Below are positions 25,874-39,125 of a DNA stretch of 64,000 nt, one piece after another. A model generated the notes under the pieces. The model was not told where the DNA came from. It did not search any database and was given only the letters and a program-made list of their open reading frames with translations. The position numbers and the translations under genes are program-made. The DNA lies in NCBI RefSeq assembly GCF_004138335.1, contig NZ_RYFW01000002.1, positions 1,655,501 through 1,719,500 on the forward strand, read 5' to 3'. Positions within the stretch are counted from its first letter, which is position 1, and the number at the start of each line of letters is the position of its first letter. Source of the DNA: Peristeroidobacter agariperforans. GTDB lineage: Bacteria > Pseudomonadota > Gammaproteobacteria > Steroidobacterales > Steroidobacteraceae.

Positions 25874-25917
25874 CTATAGCGCCGCCTAATAGCCCCGCGC
25901 GAAATTGAATTGGCCGG
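25874..25917 (+). promoter_or_regulatory. Conserved element in front of ligK, copy 2
   Basis: CTATAGC-N5-CTAATA-N13-TTGAATTGGCC, with the same block spacing as at 24555, ends 49 bases before the ligK start. Flanking bases differ between copies, which argues for selection on the blocks rather than a recent duplication. Confidence 0.6.
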
Positions 25918-25965
25918 GCGCGGCGTCGAGCGTCACACTGCATGACGCGTTGGAGGAATTCCGAA

Positions 25966-26649
25966 ATGTCAGTGGTCGTCAGAAACATTCAGCGGGCCGA
26001 GCGTCGGGTGATCGACGGCCTGGCCGAATCCGGGGTCGCGACCGTGCACGAGGCGCAAGGCCGCACCGGGTTGCTGGCGCCTTACATGCGTCCGATTTAT
26101 GCCGGCGCGCGCATCGCCGGATCGGCCGTCACGGTGAGCATCCCGCCGGGCGATAACTGGATGATCCACGTCGCGGTGGAGCAATGTCAGGAAGGCGACA
26201 TCCTGGTCGTTTCTCCAACCTCTGCCTGTGATGCAGGGTATTTCGGCGAGCTGCTGGCGTGCTCGTTGATGTCGCGCGGCGTTCGCGGCCTGATCATCGA
26301 AGCCGGGGTGCGCGACGTGAAAGATCTGACGGCTATCGGTTTCCCCGTGTGGTCGCGCTACGTCTCCGCTCAAGGCACGGTGAAAGAAACGTTGGGCAGC
26401 GTCAACGTTCCCGTCGTCTGCGCGGGCGCTGCGATCAAGCCCGGTGACGTGATCGTTGCGGACGATGACGGCGTTTGCGTCGTGCCGCGCGAGAAGGCCG
26501 CGACCGTGCTGGAGCAGTCAACTGCCCGTGAGAAGAAGGAAGCGGGCGTGCGATCTCGGCTGAAGGCAGGCGAACTGGGGCTCGATATCTACAGCATGCG
26601 TCAGCGCCTGGCGGAAAAGGGCCTGAAGTACGTCGATTCTTTGGAATGA
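25966..26649 (+). CDS. ligK: 4-carboxy-4-hydroxy-2-oxoadipate aldolase (RraA/LigK/GalC family)
   Basis: The 227-residue protein has the RraA-like aldolase fold: [40 protein letters not shown], then [45 protein letters not shown] with the metal/substrate Arg-Asp, and [10 protein letters not shown]. LigK splits 4-carboxy-4-hydroxy-2-oxoadipate to pyruvate and oxaloacetate, the last step of the protocatechuate 4,5-cleavage pathway. GAGGAATTCCGAA precedes ATG 25966; an upstream ATG 25942 is less likely. It opens the lig operon, with ligU 24 bases downstream. Confidence 0.93.
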   Translation: MSVVVRNIQRAERRVIDGLAESGVATVHEAQGRTGLLAPYMRPIYAGARIAGSAVTVSIPPGDNWMIHVAVEQCQEGDILVVSPTSACDAGYFGELLACSLMSRGVRGLIIEAGVRDVKDLTAIGFPVWSRYVSAQGTVKETLGSVNVPVVCAGAAIKPGDVIVADDDGVCVVPREKAATVLEQSTAREKKEAGVRSRLKAGELGLDIYSMRQRLAEKGLKYVDSLE

Positions 26650-26673
26650 CCCGCGGCCGCGGAGTCTTGCGCC

Positions 26674-27765
26674 ATGCTTAAGTCCATTCCTTGTACCTTG
26701 ATGCGCGGTGGCACCTCGAAGGGTCTGTACTTCCACGAGTCGGATCTTCCCGCCGAGCGCGAGCTGCGCGATCGGGTGCTACTGGCGGCCATGGGTTCGC
26801 CCGATGTGCGACAGATCGATGGCGTCGGCGGCGCGCATCCGCTCACCAGCAAGGTGGCTGTGATCCGTCGCTCCAGCGCTTCGCACGCCGATGTCGATTA
26901 TTTGTTTCTGCAAGTCGTCGTCGACAAGGCCGAGGTCAGCGATAGCCAGAACTGCGGCAACATTCTCGCGGGTGTCGGTCCCTGGGCCATCGAGAATGGA
27001 TTGGTGCCGATTGCGGGTGAGGTCACGCCCGTTCGCATTCATATGCTGAACACCGCGAGCATCGCGGTCGCTTACGTGCCGACACCGAATGGCGCAGTGG
27101 AATACGAAGGCGAGGCGCGCATCGACGGCGTTCCAGGAACTGCCGCTGCGATTCCGCTCGAGTTCCTCGATGTTGCGGGGTCGAGTTGCGGTTCGTTGCT
27201 ACCGACGGGTTCGGCGGTCGACGAGATCGACGGCGTTGCCGTCACCTGCATCGATAACGGCATGCCCGTTGTAATCTTGCGTGCCGAGGACTTCGGCATT
27301 TCGGGCGATGAAACACCCGAACAGCTCGAGAGCAATCAGACATTGAAGCAGCGGGTCGAGGCCATCCGGCTCGCGGTCGGTCCGCGCATGAATCTCGGCG
27401 ACGTGACGAAAAAGACCGTGCCAAAAATGTGCCTGGTGTCGCCGCCAAAGCAAGGCGGTGCGATTTCCACTCGCACATTCATTCCGCACCGTGTGCACGA
27501 GTCCATCGGCGTGCTCGGGGCGGTGAGCGTGGCCACGGCTTGCGTGACCCCCGGTTCCGTCGCCGCGCAGGTAGCGAAGCTTTCCGGCAAGGGTTCGGCG
27601 CAGCGGCTCGAAGTCGAGCATCCGACGGGATTTTTTACGGTCGACATCGAAGTGGCGGTGACGGACGGCAAAGTCGATGTGCGTCGCTCCGCGTTGCTGC
27701 GAACGGCCCGCAAGCTCATGCGCGGCGAAGTGTTCGTGCCTGGTCGCGTGTGGAGCGGGTCGTGA
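26674..27765 (+). CDS. ligU: 4-oxalomesaconate tautomerase (LigU/GalD, PrpF fold)
   Basis: The 363-residue protein is a PrpF-like isomerase: IPCTLMRGGTSKGLYF at the start, VDKAEVSDSQNCGNILAGVGPWAIE with the active-site Cys-Gly-Asn near residue 95, and FIPHRVHESIGVLGAVSVATACVTPGS later. LigU/GalD tautomerises 4-oxalomesaconate between keto and enol forms ahead of hydration by LigJ. Its stop overlaps the next gene's GTG start (GTGA at 27762). Confidence 0.93.
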   Translation: MLKSIPCTLMRGGTSKGLYFHESDLPAERELRDRVLLAAMGSPDVRQIDGVGGAHPLTSKVAVIRRSSASHADVDYLFLQVVVDKAEVSDSQNCGNILAGVGPWAIENGLVPIAGEVTPVRIHMLNTASIAVAYVPTPNGAVEYEGEARIDGVPGTAAAIPLEFLDVAGSSCGSLLPTGSAVDEIDGVAVTCIDNGMPVVILRAEDFGISGDETPEQLESNQTLKQRVEAIRLAVGPRMNLGDVTKKTVPKMCLVSPPKQGGAISTRTFIPHRVHESIGVLGAVSVATACVTPGSVAAQVAKLSGKGSAQRLEVEHPTGFFTVDIEVAVTDGKVDVRRSALLRTARKLMRGEVFVPGRVWSGS

Positions 27766-28655
27766 GCGCGATCGAGCATATTTGTTTGCTCGGCTTCGGC
27801 GAAGTAGGGCAGACACTGGCGGCCGATTTTCACGCGGCCGGTGTCACGCAGCTCGCGGCTTTTGACCTGCTGTTCACGGATCCCGAGAGCGCCTGCACGC
27901 GTGCAGCCGTTGGGGCGAATGTACGGGTCACGAGTAGCGCCGCTGACGCGGTGGCAGGGGCAGATCTGGTCGTGAGCGCGGTGACGGCCGCGCAAGACGT
28001 GGCCGCCGCGCGTTCTGTCGTTGGGGCGTTGAAGCCCGGCGCCTATTTCCTCGATGTGAACTCGGTGTCCCCGGGCGTGAAGGCGCAGTCGGCCGCGTTG
28101 CTCGACGCCAGCGGCGCCCGCTATGTCGAGGCTGCCATCATGTCGCCAATCAACCCGAAGCGTGTCGGCTCGCCCATGCTGTTCGGCGGCAAGCATGCGG
28201 CCGCATTTCTGCCGTTGGCGCAACGGTTGGGATTCAGCGGGGCCGAAGTGTTCTCGGACCAGATCGGTCGGGCGTCTGCCGCCAAGATGTGTCGCAGCGT
28301 CATGATCAAGGGTATGGAAGCGTTGCTGACGGAATCGTTGCTGTCGGCGCGTCACTACGGTGTCGAGTCGACCGTGATCGATTCGCTGCGCAATTTATTT
28401 CCAGCAGCGGACTGGTCGATGCTGGCGCGCTACATGATCTCGCGCTCGCTCATTCATGGGCGGCGTCGTGCCGAGGAAATGCGCGAAGTCGCGCAGACGG
28501 TGAGTGAAGCAGGGCTGCAGCCTCACATGAGCGCGGCCTGCGCGCAGCGTCAGGACTGGGCCGCCAGGTTCCGTGAAGCTGCCTCGATCGAAGAGTTGGA
28601 AGCGATGCTCGACGCGGTGCTGAGCCGCGCCCAGGCGGAGAAACCCTCATGCTGA
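27762..28655 (+). CDS. NAD(P)-binding DUF1932 dehydrogenase within the lig operon
   Basis: The 297-residue protein has an N-terminal Rossmann domain (ICLLGFGEVGQTLAADFHAAG) of the 6-phosphogluconate/3-hydroxyisobutyrate dehydrogenase type. DLVVSAVTAAQDVAAARSV and FLDVNSVSPGVKAQ follow, and the C-terminal helical domain is of DUF1932 type with the conserved Lys region GRASAAKMCRSVMIKGMEAL. The start is GTG 27762, overlapping the ligU stop; longer starts lie inside ligU. No step of the known 4,5-pathway needs it beyond LigC, so its substrate is open. It overlaps ligJ by 7 bases. Confidence 0.8.
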   Translation: MSAIEHICLLGFGEVGQTLAADFHAAGVTQLAAFDLLFTDPESACTRAAVGANVRVTSSAADAVAGADLVVSAVTAAQDVAAARSVVGALKPGAYFLDVNSVSPGVKAQSAALLDASGARYVEAAIMSPINPKRVGSPMLFGGKHAAAFLPLAQRLGFSGAEVFSDQIGRASAAKMCRSVMIKGMEALLTESLLSARHYGVESTVIDSLRNLFPAADWSMLARYMISRSLIHGRRRAEEMREVAQTVSEAGLQPHMSAACAQRQDWAARFREAASIEELEAMLDAVLSRAQAEKPSC

Positions 28656-29674
28656 TTATCGATTGCCACGGTCACTACACGACCGCGCCGGATGCCCATC
28701 AGAAGTTTCGCGATCAGCAACTCGTGAAGTTGAAGGATCCGCTCGCGCCCACGCCGACGCCGGCCAATATCAGCGACGACGAGATTCGCGAGACCATCGA
28801 AAAGAATCAGCTGAAGCTGCAGAAAGAGCGGGGCGCGGACATCACCATTTTCTCGCCGCGGGCTTCGGCGATGGCGCATCACGTCGGCGATGAGGCGGTG
28901 TCGAAGCAGTGGACGCGCGCCTGCAACGATCTGATCAAGCGGGTGGTCGATTTGTATCCGGAGAATTTCGTCGGTGTGTGTCAGCTGCCGCAGTCGCCTG
29001 GCGTGCCGATCTCGCATTCGGCGACAGAGCTCGAGCGATGCGTGAAGGAGCTGGGTTTCATCGGCTGCAACTTGAATCCCGATCCGTCGGGCGGCCACTG
29101 GACCGCACCGCCGCTGACCGACAAGCACTGGTATCCGTTCTACGAGAAGATGGTCGAGCTCGACGTTCCGGCGATGATTCACGTCTCGGCTTCGTGCAAC
29201 CCGAACTTCCACGCTACCGGCGCGCATTACATCAATGCCGACACGACGGCGTTCATGCAGTTCATCGAAGGCAACCTGTTCAAGGATTTCCCGACGCTGC
29301 GCTTCATCATTCCTCATGGCGGCGGAGCTGTGCCGTATCACTGGGGCCGCTATCGCGGCCTCGCGGACATGCTGAAACGTCCGCCGCTGGCTCAGCACGT
29401 GATGAAGAACGTGTTCTTCGATACCTGCGTGTACCACCAGCCCGGCATCGACCTGCTGGTCAAGGTGATCGACCTCGACAATATTCTGTTCGGCTCCGAA
29501 ATGGTGGGCGCGGTGCGCGGTATCGATCCGGAGACGGGCAACTACTATGACGACACCAAGCGTTACATCGACGCACTGAGCATTTCGGAGGCGGACAAGC
29601 GCCGCATCTTCGAAGGCAATGCCCGTCGGGTGTTCCCGCGCCTGAACGCGATTTTGAAGTCACGCGGACTGTAA
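28649..29674 (+). CDS. ligJ: 4-oxalomesaconate hydratase (amidohydrolase family, LigJ)
   Basis: The 341-residue amidohydrolase-fold protein has metal site His7-Gly-His9 (IIDCHGHYT), the central FIPHGGGAVPYHWGRYRG and the late acidic FGSEMVGAVRGIDP. The sequence pattern is that of LigJ rather than the M81-type GalB. It hydrates 4-oxalomesaconate to 4-carboxy-4-hydroxy-2-oxoadipate, the substrate of LigK. It overlaps the DUF1932 gene by 7 bases and is followed after 9 bases by ligI. Confidence 0.93.
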   Translation: MLIIDCHGHYTTAPDAHQKFRDQQLVKLKDPLAPTPTPANISDDEIRETIEKNQLKLQKERGADITIFSPRASAMAHHVGDEAVSKQWTRACNDLIKRVVDLYPENFVGVCQLPQSPGVPISHSATELERCVKELGFIGCNLNPDPSGGHWTAPPLTDKHWYPFYEKMVELDVPAMIHVSASCNPNFHATGAHYINADTTAFMQFIEGNLFKDFPTLRFIIPHGGGAVPYHWGRYRGLADMLKRPPLAQHVMKNVFFDTCVYHQPGIDLLVKVIDLDNILFGSEMVGAVRGIDPETGNYYDDTKRYIDALSISEADKRRIFEGNARRVFPRLNAILKSRGL

Positions 29675-29683
29675 GAGACAACC

Positions 29684-30574
29684 ATGGCAGCGTTTCAGAT
29701 GGACCGCGATTGGCTGGTGTTTCACCCGTCGCCGAGCAAGCCGAGCTTCCGGCCGCCGGCGGGGGCAGTGGATGCGCATTGCCATGTGTTCGGGCCGGGC
29801 GATGTGTTTCCGTATGCCCCCGAGCGCAAGTACACACCGTGCGACGCGCCGAAGGAAAAGTTGTGGGAGCTGCGGGATTACCTCGGCTTCGACCGCAACG
29901 TCATCGTGCAGGCGACCTGTCACGGCGCGGACAATCGGGCGCTCGTTGATGCGCTAAAGGCATCCAACGGCCGAGCGCGGGGCGTTGCCACCGTGAAGCA
30001 AGACGTAACTGACGCCGAACTACGAGCACTCGATGCGGCCGGCGTGCGTGGCGTACGCTTCAACTTCGTCAAGCGGCTGGTCGATACGACGCCGCGCGAG
30101 GTGTTGCATTCGATCGCCGAGCGCATCAAGCCGCTCGGCTGGCATATCGTCATTTACTTTGAGGCGCAGGAGCTGCACGAGCTCTACGACTTCTTCACGT
30201 CATTGCCGACCACCGTGGTGGTCGATCACATGGGGCGGCCCGATGTGACCAAGCCCGTCGACGGTCCGGAGTTCGAGCTGTTCGTCCGGTTGCTGCGCGA
30301 GAACACCAATTTCTGGTCCAAGGTGAGCTGTCCGGAGCGGCTGTCGAAGACCGGGCCGGATGCCTATGACGACGTTGTTCCGTTCGCCCGGCGAATCGTC
30401 GAGACCTTTCCGGATCGAGTGTTGTGGGGCACCGATTGGCCGCATCCGAACATGAAATCGCACATGCCCGACGACGGCAAGCTGGTAGATTTCATTCCAC
30501 GCATCGCGCCGACCGCCGAATTGCAGCGTAAGCTGCTGGTCGACAACCCATTGGCCCTGTACTGGAGTCGCTGA
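29684..30574 (+). CDS. ligI: 2-pyrone-4,6-dicarboxylate hydrolase (LigI)
   Basis: The 296-residue amidohydrolase-fold protein has DAHCHVFGPGDVFPY (His32, His34), RGVRFNFVKRLVDTTP, VVVDHMGRPDVTKP and GTDWPHPNM (Asp251), the LigI signature. LigI opens the lactone of 2-pyrone-4,6-dicarboxylate to 4-oxalomesaconate without needing metal. It lies one base before ligA and 9 bases after ligJ. Confidence 0.95.
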   Translation: MAAFQMDRDWLVFHPSPSKPSFRPPAGAVDAHCHVFGPGDVFPYAPERKYTPCDAPKEKLWELRDYLGFDRNVIVQATCHGADNRALVDALKASNGRARGVATVKQDVTDAELRALDAAGVRGVRFNFVKRLVDTTPREVLHSIAERIKPLGWHIVIYFEAQELHELYDFFTSLPTTVVVDHMGRPDVTKPVDGPEFELFVRLLRENTNFWSKVSCPERLSKTGPDAYDDVVPFARRIVETFPDRVLWGTDWPHPNMKSHMPDDGKLVDFIPRIAPTAELQRKLLVDNPLALYWSR

Positions 30575-30575
30575 T

Positions 30576-32769
<2,194 letters not shown>

Positions 32770-32772
32770 GCT

Positions 32773-33771
32773 GTGAAGCAGCGCAAACTCGCCAACCAAT
32801 CCGTCGGCGAGATTGGTCTTGGCGCCATGAATCTCAGCCACGCTTACGGCACTCCGCCCGATGCGGCCGCGGCCAAGGCGTTGCTTCACGCTGCACTCGA
32901 TCTCGGCATCGATCACATCGATACGGCCGCGTTGTACGGCTTCGGGCGCAACGAAGAGTTGGTTGGCGAAACCCTGCAGCCGTTTCGTCAGCGCTTCTTC
33001 CTGGCCAGCAAATGCGGGATGACCGGCGTCAACGCAAAGCGTGTCATTGACGGTCGGCCTGAAACGTTGAAGCAGACCTGTAAGGAAGCCTTGCGTCGCC
33101 TGCGTACGGACGTCATCGATTTGTACTACCTGCATCGCTGGGACAAGAAGGTGCCGGTGGAAGACAGCGTCGGGGCGCTTGCTGATCTGGTGCGCGATGG
33201 TCACATTCGCGCCGTCGGGCTATCCGAAGTCTCGGCCCAGACACTTCGCAAAGCTCACGCCGTGCACCCGATCGCAGCCGTGCAGAGTGAATATTCGCTG
33301 TGGACCCGAAACCCCGAGCTGGGGCTGCTCACAGTCTGCCGCGAGCTGGGCATTGCGCTCGTTGCGTTCTCGCCGCTGGCGCGAGGGTTCCTCGCGAACG
33401 GCGTTCCCGATCCTCGCGACTTCGTTGAAAAGGACATTCGTCGGGGGATGCCGCGCTTCAATCCGCCGCACTTCGGGCGCAATCGCAAGCTTCTCGATCA
33501 GTTCAATCGCGTTGCATGGGAAGCAGGCTGCACGACGGCGCAGCTGGCGTTGGCATGGTTGTTACAGAAGGCCCCGTTTGTGTTGCCGATCGTCGGTACG
33601 ACGTCGATTGCGCACCTGGAAGAGGACGTCGCCGCATCGAATGTGCGCGTATCCGCAGACACGCTGGCGACGCTGGAAAAGCTGATCAATGCGGACACGG
33701 TGAGCGGGGCGCGTTATCCGCCCGAAACACTGGCGGAGATCGATACGGAAGAGGCACCGAACACGGGCTAA
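32773..33771 (+). CDS. Aldo/keto reductase at the end of the lig operon
   Basis: The 332-residue TIM-barrel enzyme has the AKR catalytic tetrad region GIDHIDTAALYGFGRNEELVG (Asp, Tyr), FLASKCGM (Lys), IDLYYLHRWD (His) and the NADPH-binding end VLPIVGTTSIAHLEEDV. It is close to the AKR13/YakC-like type. It begins at GTG 32773, three bases after ligC, so it shares the transcript. It may reduce an aldehyde leaking from the pathway or from side-chain cleavage (vanillin or 4-hydroxybenzaldehyde); this is inference. Confidence 0.85.
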   Translation: MKQRKLANQSVGEIGLGAMNLSHAYGTPPDAAAAKALLHAALDLGIDHIDTAALYGFGRNEELVGETLQPFRQRFFLASKCGMTGVNAKRVIDGRPETLKQTCKEALRRLRTDVIDLYYLHRWDKKVPVEDSVGALADLVRDGHIRAVGLSEVSAQTLRKAHAVHPIAAVQSEYSLWTRNPELGLLTVCRELGIALVAFSPLARGFLANGVPDPRDFVEKDIRRGMPRFNPPHFGRNRKLLDQFNRVAWEAGCTTAQLALAWLLQKAPFVLPIVGTTSIAHLEEDVAASNVRVSADTLATLEKLINADTVSGARYPPETLAEIDTEEAPNTG

Positions 33772-33776
33772 CGAAG

Positions 33777-34700
33777 CTAATTATCCCGCGCGTACGCCCG
33801 CTGCTGCTTCATCCGATAGGCCATCGGCGACACGCCGGTTCGCTGCGTGAAGAAGCGGGAGAAGTACGCCGGATCGGGAAAGCCGCACGCCTCAGCGATC
33901 AATCCAACGCTCATGCCCGTATAGAGCAGCGATCGCTTGGCCTCCAACAACCGACGTGCATTGAGCAAGGCGAGCGGCGAGCTCGCGGTACTTCGCACGC
34001 ACGCTTGCCGCAGCCGTTCCGAGCTGACGCACAGGCGCTTGGCATAGTCGGCAACCTTCAACGTCGTACGGAAGTTTTCTTCGATCAGTCCGCGATACTT
34101 CGAAGCAAGCACGGAGTCCGCCCCTGTCTTGCCCTGCCGGTTCGGCAGCAGCTGCAGCTTGCGCCGCAGAGCCGTCACCAGAATTCCGATCAGCAAAGCT
34201 TCCGCCGCAGTCCGGCGACCGGGCAAGTTGCTGCGAAACTCCAGCATCAGCGATTCGAACTTCGTCACCATGGCCGCGGTGACATCCGCCGGCAGCGGCA
34301 TCGCATTCGCATCTGTCAGCACGGGACGAAGTTCGGCATTCTCGTGAGCGATGCGCTCCATCAGCGCGCCCGAGGCGGTGAGGATCCAGCCGTCCGTGCC
34401 GGGCTTGAAATCGAAGCCGTGCACGCACGCCAGCGGCACCGAGATCAGAGCGTTGTGATTGAACGGATTCAGCTCGCCCTCGGCATAAAAAACGCCGCCG
34501 CCGCGCGTGACGAGCAGGAAGTGGTGCAGATCCTGATGAGCGTGCGGACGAATTTTCCAATCGTGCAGGCGGCTGCGCTCGGCGATGGATTCGACGTGCA
34601 GAAAACGCTCGTCGACGTCGTGAGTCGCCTCGCCGTACAGGAAATATTGGGGAATTCCACGCCGCGCCACACTGCGCTCCGAAACCGTGCCTGCGATCAT
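33777..34700 (-). CDS. AraC-family regulator, probably of pobA (PobR/PobC type)
   Basis: The 307-residue protein has an N-terminal cupin sensor (IPQYFLYGEA, HDWKIRPHAHQDLHHFLLVTRGGGVFYAEGE, ALISVPLACVHGFDFKPGTDG) and a C-terminal double helix-turn-helix of AraC type (about residues 200-300, ending AEACGFPDPAYFSRFFTQRTGVSPMAYR). The cupin pattern matches the AraC-type activators next to pobA in many proteobacteria that respond to 4-hydroxybenzoate. It is divergent from pobA with 115 bases between them. Confidence 0.85.
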   Translation of the reverse strand: MIAGTVSERSVARRGIPQYFLYGEATHDVDERFLHVESIAERSRLHDWKIRPHAHQDLHHFLLVTRGGGVFYAEGELNPFNHNALISVPLACVHGFDFKPGTDGWILTASGALMERIAHENAELRPVLTDANAMPLPADVTAAMVTKFESLMLEFRSNLPGRRTAAEALLIGILVTALRRKLQLLPNRQGKTGADSVLASKYRGLIEENFRTTLKVADYAKRLCVSSERLRQACVRSTASSPLALLNARRLLEAKRSLLYTGMSVGLIAEACGFPDPAYFSRFFTQRTGVSPMAYRMKQQRAYARDN

Positions 34701-34803
34701 CCTACCGCGAGGCGCGGTCGGCGGGTTGGGAAAAGTCCAAGAAGTTGTGTTTTTTCTCCATCGTCACGCGACCGCCCGGCGCGGCATCTTGTCCGTGTGT
34801 TGA

Positions 34804-36892
<2,089 letters not shown>

Positions 36893-36919
36893 GGTGCTTA
36901 TATCTTATATACCTGTTAC

Positions 36920-36938
36920 CGGTCTTTCCAAATGACCG
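36920..36938. promoter_or_regulatory. LysR-type binding box before the hydroxycinnamate operon
   Basis: CGGTC-N9-GACCG is a perfect inverted repeat that also fits the T-N11-A pattern of LysR boxes. It sits 28 bases from the LysR start and 61 from the operon start, in the only gap between the two divergent units. Confidence 0.5.
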
Positions 36939-36998
36939 CGGTGCAGGCGAAATCCCTGTCACAACTGCCATTTGCGACCGAATCCAGGGGGTTCCATC

Positions 36999-39125
36999 GT
37001 GTCATCGTCCAGCGTCGTGCGCGTCGAGCGCGACGGCGAGCTTGCGTCAGTCATCGTCCACAACCCGCCCGTCAACACCATCACCGCAGACGTCCGCAGC
37101 GGCCTGCGACAGGCCCTCGAGCAGCTCCAGACTAGCAAGGACGTGCGCGGCGTCTTGTTGCTGTGTGAGGGCAGCACGTTCTTCTCTGGCGCCGACATTG
37201 GCGAGTTCAGCGGTCCGCCGAAGGAAGAGGAGTACCGCCGCCTGTTCAACGACTACGAGGCGCTGAGCGTCCCGGTGGTCGCGGCCATGCACGGCACCGT
37301 GATGGGCGGGGGATTGGAGATCGCGCTCGCGTGTCATTACCGAGTCGCTGCCGTCGGCACACGTTTTGGCATGCCTGAAGTGACATTGGGCATCATCCCC
37401 GGCGCAGGCGGCACGCAGCGCATGCCTCGACTGATTGGCGCCGACCAGGCACTCGAAATGATCGTGACCGCGCGCCCGGTGGATGCCGGTAAAGGGCTCG
37501 AGCTGGGCTTTATCGACCAGATCGTCGACGGGGACCTGCGCGCCGGTGCGATCGCTTATCTGCGCTCGTTGATTGCAGCCGGCAAAGGTCCACGCCGCAC
37601 GGGTGAGATGACCATCCCGGCGACGAGCGCGACGGCCGAGGTGTTCGAGCGTCAGCGTCAGCAGGCGCGCAAACTTTATCCAAATCGCAATGCTGCTCAG
37701 GTGGCGGTCGACGTCGTGCAGGCCGCGACGCAGATGCCATTCCAGCAAGGGTTGGAGTACGAAACCAAGCGCGTCAACGAGTGCAAGGACAGCGTCGAGT
37801 CGAAAGGCGCGGTGCACGTGTTCTTTGCCGAGCGCGAGACGCGTCGCATCCCCGGTTTGCCCGACAGCCTCAAGGCGCGTCCGATCAAGAGCGCCGGTGT
37901 CATCGGCGCGGGGACGATGGGCGGCGGCATCGCGATCTGCTTCGCCAACGCGGGCATTCCGGTCATCCTGCTCGATGCGAACGAACAGGGCCTGACCAAA
38001 GGTCTGGCCAACGTCGACAAAACCTATCAATCCATGGTGGATCGCGGTCGCTTGAGCGCCGAGGACAAAGCCAAGCGCACGGCGCTGATTGGCACCTCGC
38101 TGTCCTACGACGCGCTCAAGAATGCGGATGTGATCATCGAAGCCGTGTTCGAGAGCATGGATCTGAAGCGCAGGATCTTTACCGAGCTGGATCGCGTGGC
38201 CAAGCCCGGCGCAGTGCTCGCGACCAACACCTCGACCTTGGATATCGAGCAGATTGCTGCCGTCACGAAGCGTCCGCAGGATGTCATTGGCATGCACTTC
38301 TTCTCGCCGGCGAACGTCATGCCGCTGCTCGAAGTCGTGCGCACGACCAAGACATCGGACGAGACGATTCGCACCGTGATGGACCTCGCGAAGCCGTTGC
38401 GTAAGACGCCGGTGCTGGCGAAGGTCTGCTACGGCTTCATCGGCAATCGCATGATGGAAGGCTACGCTCGCGAGGCCGAGCGCATGGTGCTCGAAGGCGC
38501 GACGCCGCGACAGGTCGATGCGGCGCTGGAAGAGTGGGGCATGGCGATGGGCATCCTCGCCGTGTTCGACATGGCGGGCATCGATGTCGGCGTGAACGTG
38601 CACAAGGCGAACGCCTCGCAGTTCCCGCCCGATCCGGCGTATTACCAAGCCGACTTCGCCTTGCACGACGCCGGTCGTCTGGGACAGAAGAACGGTAAAG
38701 GCTATTACCGGTACGAGCCGGGCAATCGTTCGCGTTTCGACGATCCGGAAGCGATCAAAATCATCGCCGAGCGCGCCCAGCAGCTGAAGGTGCCGCAGCG
38801 GCAGCACACGAAGCAGGAAATCGTCGAGCGTTGCCTGTATCCGCTGCTGAACGAGGGGCTGCGCATTCTGGGTGAAGGCGTGGCGTTGCGCGCATCGGAT
38901 ATCGATGTGGTTTGGGCGGCGGGCTATGGCTTCCCGCGCTATCGTGGCGGCCCGATGTTCTACGCCGAGACCATCGGCCTCAACGTGCTGCTCGCGGGCA
39001 TGCGCAAGTATCAGGACATTTTCGGTCCCATGCACTGGCAGCCGGCGCCGTTGCTGGTGGAATTGGTGGAGCGAGGGCTTACCATCGCCCAGTGGGAAGC
39101 TCAGCAGCGAGGGGCCGCGCGATGA
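36999..39125 (+). CDS. Enoyl-CoA hydratase/3-hydroxyacyl-CoA dehydrogenase fusion (FadJ-like)
   Basis: The 708-residue protein joins a crotonase domain (GGGLEIALACHYRVAA and MPEVTLGIIPGAGGTQRMP, with both catalytic Glu present) to an NAD-dependent dehydrogenase (GVIGAGTMGGGIAICFANAGIPVILLD; HFFSPANVMPLLEVV with the catalytic His) and two C-terminal 3HCDH domains. In an operon with feruloyl-CoA synthase it should hydrate and oxidise hydroxycinnamoyl-CoA to the beta-keto thioester. CCAGGGGG precedes GTG 36999; TTG 36972 is less likely. It overlaps the amidohydrolase gene by 4 bases. Confidence 0.9.
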   Translation: MSSSSVVRVERDGELASVIVHNPPVNTITADVRSGLRQALEQLQTSKDVRGVLLLCEGSTFFSGADIGEFSGPPKEEEYRRLFNDYEALSVPVVAAMHGTVMGGGLEIALACHYRVAAVGTRFGMPEVTLGIIPGAGGTQRMPRLIGADQALEMIVTARPVDAGKGLELGFIDQIVDGDLRAGAIAYLRSLIAAGKGPRRTGEMTIPATSATAEVFERQRQQARKLYPNRNAAQVAVDVVQAATQMPFQQGLEYETKRVNECKDSVESKGAVHVFFAERETRRIPGLPDSLKARPIKSAGVIGAGTMGGGIAICFANAGIPVILLDANEQGLTKGLANVDKTYQSMVDRGRLSAEDKAKRTALIGTSLSYDALKNADVIIEAVFESMDLKRRIFTELDRVAKPGAVLATNTSTLDIEQIAAVTKRPQDVIGMHFFSPANVMPLLEVVRTTKTSDETIRTVMDLAKPLRKTPVLAKVCYGFIGNRMMEGYAREAERMVLEGATPRQVDAALEEWGMAMGILAVFDMAGIDVGVNVHKANASQFPPDPAYYQADFALHDAGRLGQKNGKGYYRYEPGNRSRFDDPEAIKIIAERAQQLKVPQRQHTKQEIVERCLYPLLNEGLRILGEGVALRASDIDVVWAAGYGFPRYRGGPMFYAETIGLNVLLAGMRKYQDIFGPMHWQPAPLLVELVERGLTIAQWEAQQRGAAR

